64,000 nt of DNA, taken from positions 1,116,001 through 1,180,000 of the forward strand of contig NZ_CP149822.1 in the NCBI RefSeq assembly GCF_038396755.1. The letters are read 5' to 3'. Under the pieces are notes generated by a model. The model made no database searches and was not told the DNA's origin. It saw nothing but the letters and a program-made list of their open reading frames with translations. This DNA is from Chitinophaga pollutisoli (GTDB taxonomy: Bacteria; Bacteroidota; Bacteroidia; Chitinophagales; Chitinophagaceae). A program made the position numbers and the translations under genes. Below, one piece after another: positions 31,791-41,933 of the stretch. Positions within the stretch are counted from its first letter, which is position 1; the number at the start of each line of letters is the position of its first letter.

Positions 31791-34700
31791 AAGCGCATGT
31801 TCTTTTCAAATACGCGGCCCTCCCGGGTGGTCACGGTAACTTTTAGCACGGCTTCTTCCCCGGCGTCCACGGGATGGAACGACCATTCAAAGGGATAAGC
31901 CGTCAACGTTGCTTCGCGGTGGTTCATCGACACCACTACCCGCGCGCCTTCCGGGAGCGTAGATTCCAGGTAACCGTAAATGGCATCCCATCCAAAAGGT
32001 GTGCGGATGCGGAAGCCGTAGCATTTCCCGATACCGGGGCCAAAATCGGTTGACTGCATGCCTGCCTTCAGCGGGGAAACTTTCGGGCGGAGGGCCTTCT
32101 TTCCCGCCACCGGAAAACCCAGCGCCGCGAAATGTTTCGGCGCGATGGTCACGGTAACCGTGCGCCCTTCCAGCCCCAGGTTTTCTTCCTTATCAGCATG
32201 CATCACACCACGGGCGTCGGCAGCCACGGGCGCTTCCGCACCCAATACAATCTGGCAGGTAACCGGAGTATCGGATTCGCTGTTGAGCAGGATCCAGAAT
32301 CGCTTATCGGAAATGGCCGTCACGTAATTCACTTCCGGGTGATCGATGGTTACGAGGCCACGTTTCATCCATAGCCGCACCCCATCATCCCCCATTACTT
32401 TCCCTTTTCCCGCACCGTAAACCCGGTTATTGAACCACACGAACCCATCCTGCTTCACATAGGGAAACTCCACTTTCCCGCCGCTACGCTGCTGCATTTC
32501 AGTTACCAGGTAATCGGTCGTGAAGGCGAGATGCGGGGGAATATGGTGATAGTAGATGGAACTGACATCCGGGCCTTTATAAGGAAAATCCGGTTGCAGC
32601 GTGATGTCCTGGAAACCGGTGGCATAATATCCCGGATAGTTGGTGAAACGCCCGATCACGGCGTTGCGGGCATATGTTTCGTAAATCTTGCGCGGGCGCT
32701 GCTGGTAGAGCCGGAGCAGGTGCGGCGCCCAATTGCTCATATAGACATGCCGCACCAGTTTACCCGGATCAAAAAACGTATACGGCTGCTCGAAGCCGAG
32801 GCCCACCGGCGACACCAGCGCCCGGGGCACCTGCTTCTCCGTTACATCTTCCGGTTTACGCGGGAATCCCAACCGGTACTTCTCACCTCCCTTCCACCAC
32901 ATGGTCGTGTTGCCTTCGTAAGTATTTCCGGGGTGGATGGTTTGCAGGGTATCTTTTACGGCAGGATAGCTCCGCACGCCCGCGATGGTATGGAAAGCCG
33001 CGGCTTCGGCGGCGTCGAGATAAGTTGTATCACCCGTTACATCATAGAGGTCGGACAGGTCCCACCAATTGGCGTAGAACGAAGTATTGTAGAATGGCTG
33101 CTTGGTAAGCGGGGTGCGTTTCGTGCCGTAGACTTCCTCCCGCAAAAATGCATCCGCATGTTTCACCGCGGAATCCAACCAGCTGCGCTGCCCGGTCATC
33201 CGGTATGCCGCCAGCGCCTGGGAAAATTTCGGGACAATCACCGAATACCCGTTTGCATCACGCAATTGGTTATCCGGCAACGCGACTTTCCGCAACCAGG
33301 GATTGGTGTTGCCCAACAGCCGGTGTAATCCTTCGAAGTACGCGGTCGTGAATTGGGAACCAAACGGACTGAGGGTCCCGGCTTTCTTGCTCATACCTCT
33401 TTGCGCCCAACGGAAACCGCTGCGGCTGAGGGTGTATTCGATCGCCGGTAACGCCCGGCTGATAAAAAGTTCCTCGTCGTGCCCCAGCACCGCGGCGGCG
33501 ATTACTGCCAGGGGCGCCGATTGCACCACGGTGGGCGCGGCTTTGGGATCCCCTTCGATATCGTAGAATCCCTTCAGTTGCGGCGCCCATCCCGCGGCGG
33601 CATCGTTCTTCATGAGATCGATGATATTAAACATGGTTTCCGTTAACGACAATGACTGATGCCGGTAATCGCGCACGCCGTAAATACTGTCTGAAACATA
33701 CTCCAGCGCCTTATTCCAGCCTTCCGGCGCCGCGCCGATGCTGAATGATCGGCGAAGCACGCCATCTTCGTTCAGTTGCGCGTTTTTCAATCCCGGAACG
33801 GGCGAAAACACGACCGGTTGCAAATCGTTCTTTTCGTTCTGCATGCCAAAACCCATTACGGAAGTACCCGCCTGCGCCCAATCGAGCGGGAAGCCGTCGG
33901 GCGTGCCGGAGATGAACAGCGCAACGTGGTTGTCTTTCCGTTCGGTGATGGCCACCGGTTGCGGCATCATGGCGCTGGGCAGCATCAGCGGCTGCTCCGG
34001 GATGCGCTGGTATTGGAACATGGGCGGCAGCAGGATATTGGACACCTGGCCCTGCCCCGCTCCCTGGAAAGCGGTGACCACCAGGCTGTAATATGCCCGT
34101 TTCGTTGCCGTGAATTGCAGATCGAGGCGGATGTGGCGGTGCCCGGGCAAGAGGGTCCATTCTCCGGTGATCACCTGTCCGTCGGCCGACTGGTAGCGCA
34201 CCTGCAGTTTTCCTTTTCCTTTGGGCGTAACGGAGGTGGCATGAAAGGCCGTCAACGTGCCGGACAGGAAAGGGTTCATCAGGTTGGCGGGCTCCATGAT
34301 CCGGTACGTTTTGCCTTTGCAGGCAAAGGTGCTGTAGCCTCTGGAACCGTTCCATCCCGGAAAGAAGCCGCCGAAGGTGATCTGGGGATTATCGGCGCTG
34401 AGGAGCATCACGCGGTGCTCTTCGTGCGAACCGGGCAGGTATTCCCAGCTTCCGTTGCGCTTTACGGCGGTGCGTGCTGCATAATGTTCGCCTTTCCGCC
34501 ATTCCAGTTTCAGGAATTCGTTTTCCAGGGCAACAGCTACCGGAGCATTGTCGGGAACCTGCACTGCCGGCAGTTCCGGCTGCGCGGCGGGCGTGGGCGT
34601 TATCGTTTCGTGCGGGGTTTTGTAGCGGGATGCTGTTGCGCCTTCGGGCCGGATATTTTCCGAAGTGAGGAAAACCGCATCCACCCGGGCGAAATTGCCG

Positions 34701-35119
34701 CGGCTGTCGCGCAGCTGCACCACGTTTTCCCCGGCTTCCAATTGTATGGTGCCGGCCTTTTCCCAGTGATAGCCTTCCTTGCCGTGGCGGCCGCATTCGT
34801 TTTCCAGCGGCGCGTCGTTCAGCATCACCTGGAACAGCCGCGTGCCGGGCCGGTCGTGCGGATAGTCGATCGTGCGGGCCCAGACGGTGTACGAACCGGC
34901 TTCCGCGATTTTTACGACGGTCAGCGCATCGGCGGCTTTCACCTGTCCGGATATGACGCGCAACACATGATGATTGGAGGCGCCGGCGCCGGGGGGCTTT
35001 TCCACGATCCAACCGCCCCGGATGCGGAAATCTTCCGCTTCGAGGAAATAACTGCGCTGCGCTTTCGCCGGTGCAAAAACGCCTACGCATAAGATCATAC
35101 TTATCAGAAACCACTTCAT
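31787..35119 (-). CDS. large secreted protein of unknown function with N-terminal CBM-like domain, paralogue 2 of 3
   Basis: An 1110-residue secreted protein (signal ends near APAKAQ). Residues ~22-160 form a carbohydrate-binding-like beta-sandwich (FLEAEDFRIRGGWIV ... SYTVWARTIDYPHDRPGTR ... LEAGENVVQLRDSRGNFARV), similar in style to CBM35-type modules. The remainder parallels the two neighbouring large proteins: AYYSLVVTAFQGAGQG, the helical half (DLSDLYDVTGDTTYLDAAEA, WAPHLLRLYQQRPRKI), GRFTNYPGYYATGF, DYLVTEMQQRSGGKVEFP (~residue 868) and a C-terminal beta domain (FGWDAIYGYLESTLPEGARV). No known catalytic motif was recognised. ATG 35119 (MKWFLISM) is preferred over 35128. The 91-base gap upstream holds no clear promoter. 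Confidence 0.75.
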   Translation of the reverse strand: MKWFLISMILCVGVFAPAKAQRSYFLEAEDFRIRGGWIVEKPPGAGASNHHVLRVISGQVKAADALTVVKIAEAGSYTVWARTIDYPHDRPGTRLFQVMLNDAPLENECGRHGKEGYHWEKAGTIQLEAGENVVQLRDSRGNFARVDAVFLTSENIRPEGATASRYKTPHETITPTPAAQPELPAVQVPDNAPVAVALENEFLKLEWRKGEHYAARTAVKRNGSWEYLPGSHEEHRVMLLSADNPQITFGGFFPGWNGSRGYSTFACKGKTYRIMEPANLMNPFLSGTLTAFHATSVTPKGKGKLQVRYQSADGQVITGEWTLLPGHRHIRLDLQFTATKRAYYSLVVTAFQGAGQGQVSNILLPPMFQYQRIPEQPLMLPSAMMPQPVAITERKDNHVALFISGTPDGFPLDWAQAGTSVMGFGMQNEKNDLQPVVFSPVPGLKNAQLNEDGVLRRSFSIGAAPEGWNKALEYVSDSIYGVRDYRHQSLSLTETMFNIIDLMKNDAAAGWAPQLKGFYDIEGDPKAAPTVVQSAPLAVIAAAVLGHDEELFISRALPAIEYTLSRSGFRWAQRGMSKKAGTLSPFGSQFTTAYFEGLHRLLGNTNPWLRKVALPDNQLRDANGYSVIVPKFSQALAAYRMTGQRSWLDSAVKHADAFLREEVYGTKRTPLTKQPFYNTSFYANWWDLSDLYDVTGDTTYLDAAEAAAFHTIAGVRSYPAVKDTLQTIHPGNTYEGNTTMWWKGGEKYRLGFPRKPEDVTEKQVPRALVSPVGLGFEQPYTFFDPGKLVRHVYMSNWAPHLLRLYQQRPRKIYETYARNAVIGRFTNYPGYYATGFQDITLQPDFPYKGPDVSSIYYHHIPPHLAFTTDYLVTEMQQRSGGKVEFPYVKQDGFVWFNNRVYGAGKGKVMGDDGVRLWMKRGLVTIDHPEVNYVTAISDKRFWILLNSESDTPVTCQIVLGAEAPVAADARGVMHADKEENLGLEGRTVTVTIAPKHFAALGFPVAGKKALRPKVSPLKAGMQSTDFGPGIGKCYGFRIRTPFGWDAIYGYLESTLPEGARVVVSMNHREATLTAYPFEWSFHPVDAGEEAVLKVTVTTREGRVFEKNMRL

Positions 35120-35210
35120 GGCGTGCAATAAAAATTTGGTAAAAGATGGCCTGTCAGGGCATACCGATGGCCCCGGCCGGAAGCCGTTCCATCATCTCTG
35201 CAATCATCTG

Positions 35211-37757
35211 TTATTTCCGCAAACTGATTTCTACAACCTGTATCCCATACGGCGCGATCTGCACCGGATAGCGGTCCTTCGCCCCTGCGGGCTTTACCGT
35301 CAGCTTGCTGAAATCAATATTCACAGTGGCATCCATTGGCTGATCGTCGTTATTGAGCAGGATGAGGAAGAGTTTTTTCCCATCCGTGCCCATCGCGCAG
35401 TAATAATCGAGGCAGGGATTGTCGCATTGCAACAGTCCCTGGCGCAACAGCAGGTTGGCGGGTTTTCCGTTCACCTTTCCCGGCGCGTGGCCGTAGGATT
35501 GATGCGGACCCACTTTCGGCGTGATGAACCCTCTCGGGAAAACGACTTTTCCGCCCGAGCGCATTTCCGCTTCCGCCAGCAGGTAATCCGTGATCCACCC
35601 GATCTGCCACCAGGCGTGGTGCGGGTAAGGGCCGGCGCCTTTGTTCATCACATCCCAGTAATACGACGCAACGCCGGTGGCATCGTCCACGAAAGCGTCG
35701 CGCCCCAGCGCGGCGGCCCGTGCCATATGGAGGAACAACGAATCTTTGGTGAGGGAGAACATCCGCACGAACATCCCGGCATGGCTCGCCAGCAGGATCG
35801 GCCCGCGGTAATTGGCGCTGCCGAAAGTACCGCCATGCTCGAAGCTCAAACCAGCCTGACTGATCTCCCAATCTTTCCGTTCCATGCCATTTACCCATTT
35901 TGTTTTTCCGTCGGGGATGGGATGTGTAAAGATGGAAGTCGTGTACATTTTCGCGGTTTTGACCGCCGCGTCACGGTATTTCTTTTCTTTCGTTACTTCA
36001 TACAATTCCAGCAAAGCCTGCGCGCTTTGGGCGGTGGCAAAGTCAGGCGCGAAACGCGTATCGCCGCAAACACCCAGGAACCTTCCGGAATCCACGGCGT
36101 GGCGCACGAACCAGTCCGCGCCCTTCCGTGCGGCTTCCAGGTATCGGGATTGGTTCAATATTTTGTAGGCGATGAGCATGCCGTAAAAAGTAGGCCGGAG
36201 ATCTTCAACTTCGCGAAACATCGGCGCCTGCGTGGCCTGATCATACGCCACCTGCCAGCGGCCCTGATCGTCCATCCAGCTGAGGAGGCGCTCCGCCGCG
36301 TCGGCCACTTCTTTTTTCATGGCGGCGTCACCGGGGTTGAACAGCAGGATGTTGCCCGCATCCATCAACACGTAATAGGTAGTGCCGATAGGCTCCACGT
36401 ACGGTCCCCACTCTTCGGTGAAGCGTTTGCTTTTGGAGAGGTAGTATTGTCCGGCCGCGGCGCCGTGGAAGAACCCGGGCGCAACGGTTTGTTGTTGCAG
36501 TTTGAAATTGCGGGCATAAGGAAGGCGCGTCTCCTTTAGTACGGGATCGTTCATGATGCCGGCGAGCATCCACATCGCGCCGTAATCGGAATTTTTCATC
36601 GCGTCTTTTTCCGAGCCGTGTACGCCGCCGAGATAAGCCTGCGCGCCGATCTTCATGCTATTGAAATCTTCGGTGCGCCAAAGCGAAGTGGAATCGTTGG
36701 TCACGTAGCGGTGCATCGCCAGGATACGATCCGTGAGCGAGCGTTTGGTGCTTTTCATCGCCAGGAAGTCAGGAAAGCGGTAAATATCGTTGACGGCATG
36801 CTTGTACACCTGGTACCAGCCGGCGTCCTGCAGGGTATAGCGGAAGGAGAAAGTGGCGGTTTGCCCGCGTTGGAGGAACGACCCCTCCTGCCCGAGTACC
36901 GGGTGGTACAGCGTGGGCGTCAGTTCGCCTTTGCGGTTCATGAGCGACAGGCCCAGGCGCCATACGGTTTGCGTTTTAGCCTTGCCTTCCCAGGGATCGC
37001 GGGCGGTGCCGGGGGCGGCGGTAACGGCCAGTGTAACGCGGTTCTTGCCCTCTATGAAAGGCGAAAGCGTGGATGCCGCCCTGTCGCGGACGATCAGCGG
37101 TTTATCGGGAATGCCCTGCATGTAAACGGCCGATTTGATAAAATCCTTCTCCACGGCGTTGCTTTGGTAATACCCGGGGATCCCGGCCCAGGAGAATCCG
37201 TTTTGCGGCCAGGTGGCCAGCGTGGGCGTAGCGATAGAGAAGTATCCGTCGGTTTTGGCGGTCAGTTGTATGGTAACGGTTACATCCGACGGAAAAGCGG
37301 GGTCCGTTTGCCAGAGGGCGCGCATGGAAGCGCGGTCGCTCTCCGAGGCAAATGCCTGTCCCTTCCCCTCCGACTTTACACCGGAGGGAAAGAAATGCAG
37401 CGCTTCACCGGCGGTATTCAGCTGCACGGGGCCCGTCAGCTCTTTCCACAATGGGATGACATACCGGTAAATACTTTCCGGGAAATTGATCTTATCACCG
37501 GCGGCATTGTATACCGGCTGCGGTTCTTTCGAAGGCGGTGCAGCTGAGTACAGCAGCGTGTATTCCCCGCCGGCATGCGGCAGGTCCGTCCAGCTGCCGT
37601 TGCGTTTGACAGATAGTTGGTTCAATGCATAGCCCTGGGGAGACTGGCTCCATCCCAGCCGGAGGGCGCTGCTTTCCAGCGACACGCGCTCCTGTGCGGC
37701 GGCGCTTCCGGCCGTCAGCCCGCACAATGCCCATATGATCGGAGATATTATTTTCAT
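35211..37757 (-). CDS. large secreted protein of unknown function, paralogue 3 of 3
   Basis: An 848-residue secreted protein (signal ends near GSAAAQ). It lacks the CBM-like domain of the previous protein and is the shortest of the three relatives. Shared points are the beta-rich N-terminal half (GYFSIATPTLATWPQNGFSW), the helical toroid-like half (LLELYEVTKEKKYRDAAVKT, LASHAGMFVRMFSLTKDSLF), DYLLAEAEMRSGGKVVFP (~residue 722) and a C-terminal beta domain. The GRYRNFPGY block is weaker here (GRDAFVDDATGVASYYWD), suggesting a different substrate or role. Its ATG overlaps the symporter stop (ATGA at 37754-37757), so the two are translationally coupled, which hints that its product is what the symporter imports. 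Confidence 0.75.
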   Translation of the reverse strand: MKIISPIIWALCGLTAGSAAAQERVSLESSALRLGWSQSPQGYALNQLSVKRNGSWTDLPHAGGEYTLLYSAAPPSKEPQPVYNAAGDKINFPESIYRYVIPLWKELTGPVQLNTAGEALHFFPSGVKSEGKGQAFASESDRASMRALWQTDPAFPSDVTVTIQLTAKTDGYFSIATPTLATWPQNGFSWAGIPGYYQSNAVEKDFIKSAVYMQGIPDKPLIVRDRAASTLSPFIEGKNRVTLAVTAAPGTARDPWEGKAKTQTVWRLGLSLMNRKGELTPTLYHPVLGQEGSFLQRGQTATFSFRYTLQDAGWYQVYKHAVNDIYRFPDFLAMKSTKRSLTDRILAMHRYVTNDSTSLWRTEDFNSMKIGAQAYLGGVHGSEKDAMKNSDYGAMWMLAGIMNDPVLKETRLPYARNFKLQQQTVAPGFFHGAAAGQYYLSKSKRFTEEWGPYVEPIGTTYYVLMDAGNILLFNPGDAAMKKEVADAAERLLSWMDDQGRWQVAYDQATQAPMFREVEDLRPTFYGMLIAYKILNQSRYLEAARKGADWFVRHAVDSGRFLGVCGDTRFAPDFATAQSAQALLELYEVTKEKKYRDAAVKTAKMYTTSIFTHPIPDGKTKWVNGMERKDWEISQAGLSFEHGGTFGSANYRGPILLASHAGMFVRMFSLTKDSLFLHMARAAALGRDAFVDDATGVASYYWDVMNKGAGPYPHHAWWQIGWITDYLLAEAEMRSGGKVVFPRGFITPKVGPHQSYGHAPGKVNGKPANLLLRQGLLQCDNPCLDYYCAMGTDGKKLFLILLNNDDQPMDATVNIDFSKLTVKPAGAKDRYPVQIAPYGIQVVEISLRK

Positions 37758-39439
37758 GACGCGGAATTCTTTCTTGACGCCCTGAGCGGAATCAGCGCGA
37801 GTAAAAGGATAATCGTGGCGATCACGGCGACCAGCGTAGCGCTTCCCGCCGCAAAAAAGCAAAGGATAAACAGTAAAACAGCGATGAACGCCAGCGAAAA
37901 GGAAATCACCTTCAACCCGAAAATATTCTGCTGCCGGATAGCGGCGGCTTCTTCGGGGTCCGTTGTTTTTGTTTCCACTTTTCGCTGCGCCCTCACCTGC
38001 TGCAAATGCAGGTATTCTTCACTGAGGCCGCCCTTCCAGCGGGCGTACAACTCGAACACCAGCAGCATGAGGAACGGCAAGCCCACGCCCATCAGCATTT
38101 CATCCGCCCGGTTCAGCCGGATGCCGGAAGTGAAAGGCAGGATGATTTTGAACAACAGGTTGGCCGCGAGGCTCAGCCCGGTGATGTACATGGTGGCCTT
38201 CCCCGTAAGCCGGCGCGAGAACAACGCCCAGATCGGCGGCGCCAGCAAAGGCCCGCCGGTAATGGCTGCGATGCTCAGCGTAAACTCAACGATACCGCCG
38301 ATGTAAGGAACAATCAGCGCCACGGCGATCATCCCCAGCCCAAAAAACCACGACGACAACCGCGCCACGAACATCAATTTGTTATCCGTAGCGGCGGGAT
38401 TGATACGGCCTTTGTAGATATCGTTCGTGAAAACGGCCGACACCACGTTCAGCGCCGTATTGGCGGAAGCGGAAGTGGAAAAATACATCCCGGTCAGGAT
38501 CAGTCCCATCAAACCGGCAGGCAGCACGTGCTTGCAGACCATCAGGTACGCATTTTCCGTGTCGGCGCCCTGCAGCGAGGGATCGATCAGCTTATACAAC
38601 ATGGGCGGCAGCATCCATAAAACGGGACTGATGATATACAGCGCCGCGAAGAGATACGCCACTTTAGAGGCGGAACGCGGCGTGTCCACGCTGGTATAGC
38701 GCTGCACGAACGTCCAGTTGCCGCCAATGTAGAAAATATGGTATAACGCAAAAGCGAAGATGAAACCCCAGGTATATTCACCGTTCACCACGTCGAAAAA
38801 ACCTTCGGGCGAGAAATGCAAAAACTTGTCCACGCCCCCCGCTGCGTCAAACGCCAGGGGAATAATGATCAATACAGCGGCCGTCAGGATAACGAATTGC
38901 AGGATATCGGTCACCATCACGGCCCAAAGCCCGCCCACGGCGGTATAGGCGATCATCAGCAAACCCAGCACCACCGTGCTCGGCATGAGCGGGAAACCCA
39001 GCGAAGAGCTGACCAGCCGCGCTACCGAATACAACACCGATCCTTTGATCAGCAGCGACACCGCCATGAAAATGTAGATGTACGATTGCTGCACGCCCAC
39101 GCCCAACCGCTCCCGGATGAATTCCGCGGCGGTCAGGTTGCCGGTGGCTTTCCATTTGGGTGCGAGGTAGAGGCCGGTAACAAGCCCGCCGATGCACATG
39201 GTCCACTGGATGGTAACGGCCACCCAGCCGTACTTGTAAGCGATGGAGCCCCAGGCCACGAAAGTACCGGCGGAGAAAAAGCTCATAAAGAGCGAAAGGC
39301 CGCCGATGAACCAGGGCACCGCTTCCCCCGCCGCGAAAAACGACTTCAGGTTGCGGCCCGTCCGGGAGAACGAAAAGCCCACCAGCATGATGAAAACCGA
39401 AAAAACTACTATTACCGATGTATCGATCGCTACGTTCAT
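37754..39439 (-). CDS. sodium:solute symporter (SSS family)
   Basis: A 561-residue inner-membrane transporter with about 13-14 hydrophobic segments, of the SSS/SLC5 family that couples Na+ entry to uptake of sugars, sugar acids, sialic acid or other small molecules. Typical features are the N-terminal helix pair with GRNLKSFFAAGEAVPWFIGG and LSLFMSFFSAGTFVAWGS (unwound first core helix), VGGLWAVMVTDILQFVIL, and MYFSTSASANTALNVVSAV. A cytoplasmic insert near residues 470-500 is charged (RAQRKVETKTTDPEEAA). It lies between surface binding genes and the secreted enzymes, so it likely brings the monomer released in the periplasm into the cytoplasm. The precise substrate cannot be read from the sequence. 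Confidence 0.92.
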   Translation of the reverse strand: MNVAIDTSVIVVFSVFIMLVGFSFSRTGRNLKSFFAAGEAVPWFIGGLSLFMSFFSAGTFVAWGSIAYKYGWVAVTIQWTMCIGGLVTGLYLAPKWKATGNLTAAEFIRERLGVGVQQSYIYIFMAVSLLIKGSVLYSVARLVSSSLGFPLMPSTVVLGLLMIAYTAVGGLWAVMVTDILQFVILTAAVLIIIPLAFDAAGGVDKFLHFSPEGFFDVVNGEYTWGFIFAFALYHIFYIGGNWTFVQRYTSVDTPRSASKVAYLFAALYIISPVLWMLPPMLYKLIDPSLQGADTENAYLMVCKHVLPAGLMGLILTGMYFSTSASANTALNVVSAVFTNDIYKGRINPAATDNKLMFVARLSSWFFGLGMIAVALIVPYIGGIVEFTLSIAAITGGPLLAPPIWALFSRRLTGKATMYITGLSLAANLLFKIILPFTSGIRLNRADEMLMGVGLPFLMLLVFELYARWKGGLSEEYLHLQQVRAQRKVETKTTDPEEAAAIRQQNIFGLKVISFSLAFIAVLLFILCFFAAGSATLVAVIATIILLLALIPLRASRKNSAS

Positions 39440-39447
39440 GATCCTGC

Positions 39448-40338
39448 TTAAGGTGTAATGGTTAAATTGATTTCACGCGTCAGGCGCTTTTCGCCGTTGT
39501 AACGCACCGCCGAAGCCTCGAACACCACTTTATAAGTGCCGGGCTTCGTGTATACGTAACGATGGCCGTCGAGACGGGTGCTGATGTTTTTCAACGCCGT
39601 ACCCACATCCGGCGCGATCTGCCAGGGATTAAAGCCTTTGGAAATCACCCAATCTTCATTATCATCCACCGTTGCGCTGCTGTTTTGCATGAGCAATTGG
39701 GCAGAGGTAATGGTCCAGACGCGCACGGGATTCAGGAAATCCACCTGCTGCCACCCGCCGGTGCTCATCACGGCCAGGGGCGATATCACGCCATCGTCCG
39801 ACACATTTTTGGCGCTAAAGGTACGTACAGCCCAAAGGTTCTGTCCCTGCGGCTTCTTCGTATCCGTATACCGGAAAGCTACGTATACCCTGGCGGAATC
39901 CGACTGCTGCGGCGTAAATTCTTTCAGGCTGATCACGCCGGAAGGCGTATTATCCGCACCGCTGGAAAATACCGCGCGATCGGAAATATCGGTCCAGGTG
40001 GCGGCCTGTACGTCACCCACCGTTGCTTTGCCGTTGAAGTTGTTGGAGACCATCAATTGCAGGTTGGGATAAATCACGCCACTCCTGACCAGCGTGGAAA
40101 ACTCCACCTGCAGGTCGTTGGCCGCGCGCGTCCTTTTCCGGAACTCGAAATTATGTCCCGGTTCTCCGGAATAGAACGTGATGTTGTCCGGATTGCCTTT
40201 GAAGGAGAAGAGAACCGAGTCGCCCGCCTTGTAGGTCAGGGATGCGGTCGATACTTCGAAGTCCGGCGTTTCGACATTGTCTTTTTGACAGGCTGCCAGC
40301 GCTATGGCGGCGGCGAGTGTATATAAAAGCTTGCGCAT
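39448..40338 (-). CDS. DUF5017-type surface lipoprotein, probable glycan-binding protein
   Basis: A 296-residue lipoprotein with lipobox IALAACQK (Cys ~17). The N-terminal ~90 residues form an Ig-like/PKD-type beta domain (LTYKAGDSVLFSFKGNPDNI, FYSGEPGHNFEFRKR), followed by the DUF5017 region (WTDISDRAVFSSGA, ARVYVAFRYTDTKKPQGQN, WTITSAQLLMQNSS). In PULs such genes occupy the SusE/SusF place just after SusD and encode surface glycan-binding proteins. The start is 3 bases after the SusD stop region. Ligand unknown. Confidence 0.82.
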   Translation of the reverse strand: MRKLLYTLAAAIALAACQKDNVETPDFEVSTASLTYKAGDSVLFSFKGNPDNITFYSGEPGHNFEFRKRTRAANDLQVEFSTLVRSGVIYPNLQLMVSNNFNGKATVGDVQAATWTDISDRAVFSSGADNTPSGVISLKEFTPQQSDSARVYVAFRYTDTKKPQGQNLWAVRTFSAKNVSDDGVISPLAVMSTGGWQQVDFLNPVRVWTITSAQLLMQNSSATVDDNEDWVISKGFNPWQIAPDVGTALKNISTRLDGHRYVYTKPGTYKVVFEASAVRYNGEKRLTREINLTITP

Positions 40339-40341
40339 GGT

Positions 40342-41913
40342 TTACCAGTTCGGGTTTTGAATGATGAGATGGTTGACCGTGGTTTCCGTATTCGGAATGG
40401 GGAACACCAGGTTTCTTTCGGTCACGTTTTTGGCGGCGTTGGCGGCATAGCGGAATGCCGACGGCGCCGTACTGGTGATTTCTGCGGCGAGTGTGCGCAT
40501 CTTTTCGAGATACAAACCCCAGCGCATGAGATCGTGCTTGCGCATGCCTTCGAACGCCAGCTCGCGGGCGCGCTCGTTTTGCAGGAATTCCCGGAAAGCA
40601 AGATCATTCATTCCGGCCGGGGCATCCACAGCCGCATCCGGCGTATTCACCGGTTTGCCGTATCCCCTTCTGCGCACCTGATTCAATGCGCTGTAGGCCG
40701 CAGCGTTCGGGCCGTTCACTTCATTCTCCGCTTCGGCTTTCATCAGCAGCACATCCGCATAGCGGATCACGGGGAAGTTAGTGGAATTGTAGGTCCTGTT
40801 CTTGGGCGTGGCCGTTTCGTACTCGCGGCGCCACTTGCCGATCGTGCGGTCATAGATCTGCACATCGGTGTAATTGGATTTGGACGTTATGCCGTTCGAT
40901 ATCACGTATTTATAGGGTGCGATGGCCCAGTCGCGGCGGATGTCGCCGGAATCGTACATTTCGAACATCCGCGCAGTCGGATGGATCCCCCCGCCGCTAT
41001 AACCGATTTTGTCATCCGGGCACTCCAGCCCGTTTTCGATCCCCACGGCGCCGGCCAGCTGCGAACTGCCCAGCTGGTTGCCGAACATGCCGACTTCCCA
41101 TAGGCATTCCTGCAGATCGTATTTATCCTGCGAATGATTGATGAAAATCTGTTTGTAGTCGGGATTGAGGGAATGGCGGCCCGAGGCGATCACGGAATCC
41201 GCGTAATCCAGCGCATCCTTGTACCGGGCGGTTTCCTTCAGCGGCTCGCCGGCCATGGTGAGGTACACCCGCGCGAGGATCGCCTGCACGGCGGTTTTGG
41301 TCACAGTTTCGTTGTACGCATAGTTACTGATATCGCTTACCAGCCCTTCCGCCTCTTTCATATCCTTCACGATCTGCGTATATACATCCTTCACGGTGGA
41401 ACGCGGCAGGAAATTATCGGTCGGGGATTTGGTAGACACCAGTTTCAGCGGAACGCCGCCGAAATTATCCACCAGCAAAAAGAAATAATACGCCCGGAGG
41501 AACAACGCCTCCCCGCGGATCATGTTGCGGCGGGTTTCATCCATTTTCGGCTTGTTCACATTCTCCAGCAACAAATTCGCCCGGTCGATGCCCTGGTAGC
41601 ACGTTTCCCAGAAACGGCCCACATCCAGCTGCCCCGCGTCAAATTCCATCACCTTGATATTATTGATGGTGATATTCTTGTAAAAAGATTCATCGCTGAT
41701 AGACAAATAGCTGAACAGCCCCCGGGAATACATCCGCCCGAAATTGTCGATCAGCCGGTTGTACACCCCGTTCAGCGCCCGGCGCAGATCAGCTTCCGTG
41801 TTGTAATAATTATCCGGCGTCACGAAATCTTCCGGTTCCGTTTCCAGGAACTTCTTGCAGCCGCCCAGCAAACCGGCCGCGATCAGTAAACATATGAGGA
41901 TGCGATGCTTCAT
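40342..41913 (-). CDS. SusD/RagB family outer-membrane lipoprotein
   Basis: A 523-residue surface lipoprotein partner of the upstream SusC. Lipobox AAGLLGGCKKF, then FLETEPEDFVTPDNYYNTEADLR, the TPR-like helices (LFLRAYYFFLLVDNFGGVPL, AVQAILARVYLTMAGEPL) and the C-terminal NQVRRRGYGKP ... FLQNERARELAFEGMRKHDLMRWG. Start choices are ATG 41913 (MKHRILICLL, best signal N-region), ATG 41919, or ATG 41934, which overlaps the SusC stop as TAATG and would give translational coupling. Any of them yields the same mature lipoprotein. Confidence 0.92.
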   Translation of the reverse strand: MKHRILICLLIAAGLLGGCKKFLETEPEDFVTPDNYYNTEADLRRALNGVYNRLIDNFGRMYSRGLFSYLSISDESFYKNITINNIKVMEFDAGQLDVGRFWETCYQGIDRANLLLENVNKPKMDETRRNMIRGEALFLRAYYFFLLVDNFGGVPLKLVSTKSPTDNFLPRSTVKDVYTQIVKDMKEAEGLVSDISNYAYNETVTKTAVQAILARVYLTMAGEPLKETARYKDALDYADSVIASGRHSLNPDYKQIFINHSQDKYDLQECLWEVGMFGNQLGSSQLAGAVGIENGLECPDDKIGYSGGGIHPTARMFEMYDSGDIRRDWAIAPYKYVISNGITSKSNYTDVQIYDRTIGKWRREYETATPKNRTYNSTNFPVIRYADVLLMKAEAENEVNGPNAAAYSALNQVRRRGYGKPVNTPDAAVDAPAGMNDLAFREFLQNERARELAFEGMRKHDLMRWGLYLEKMRTLAAEITSTAPSAFRYAANAAKNVTERNLVFPIPNTETTVNHLIIQNPNW

Positions 41914-41933
41914 CTGCATAAATTTTTCAGTCA

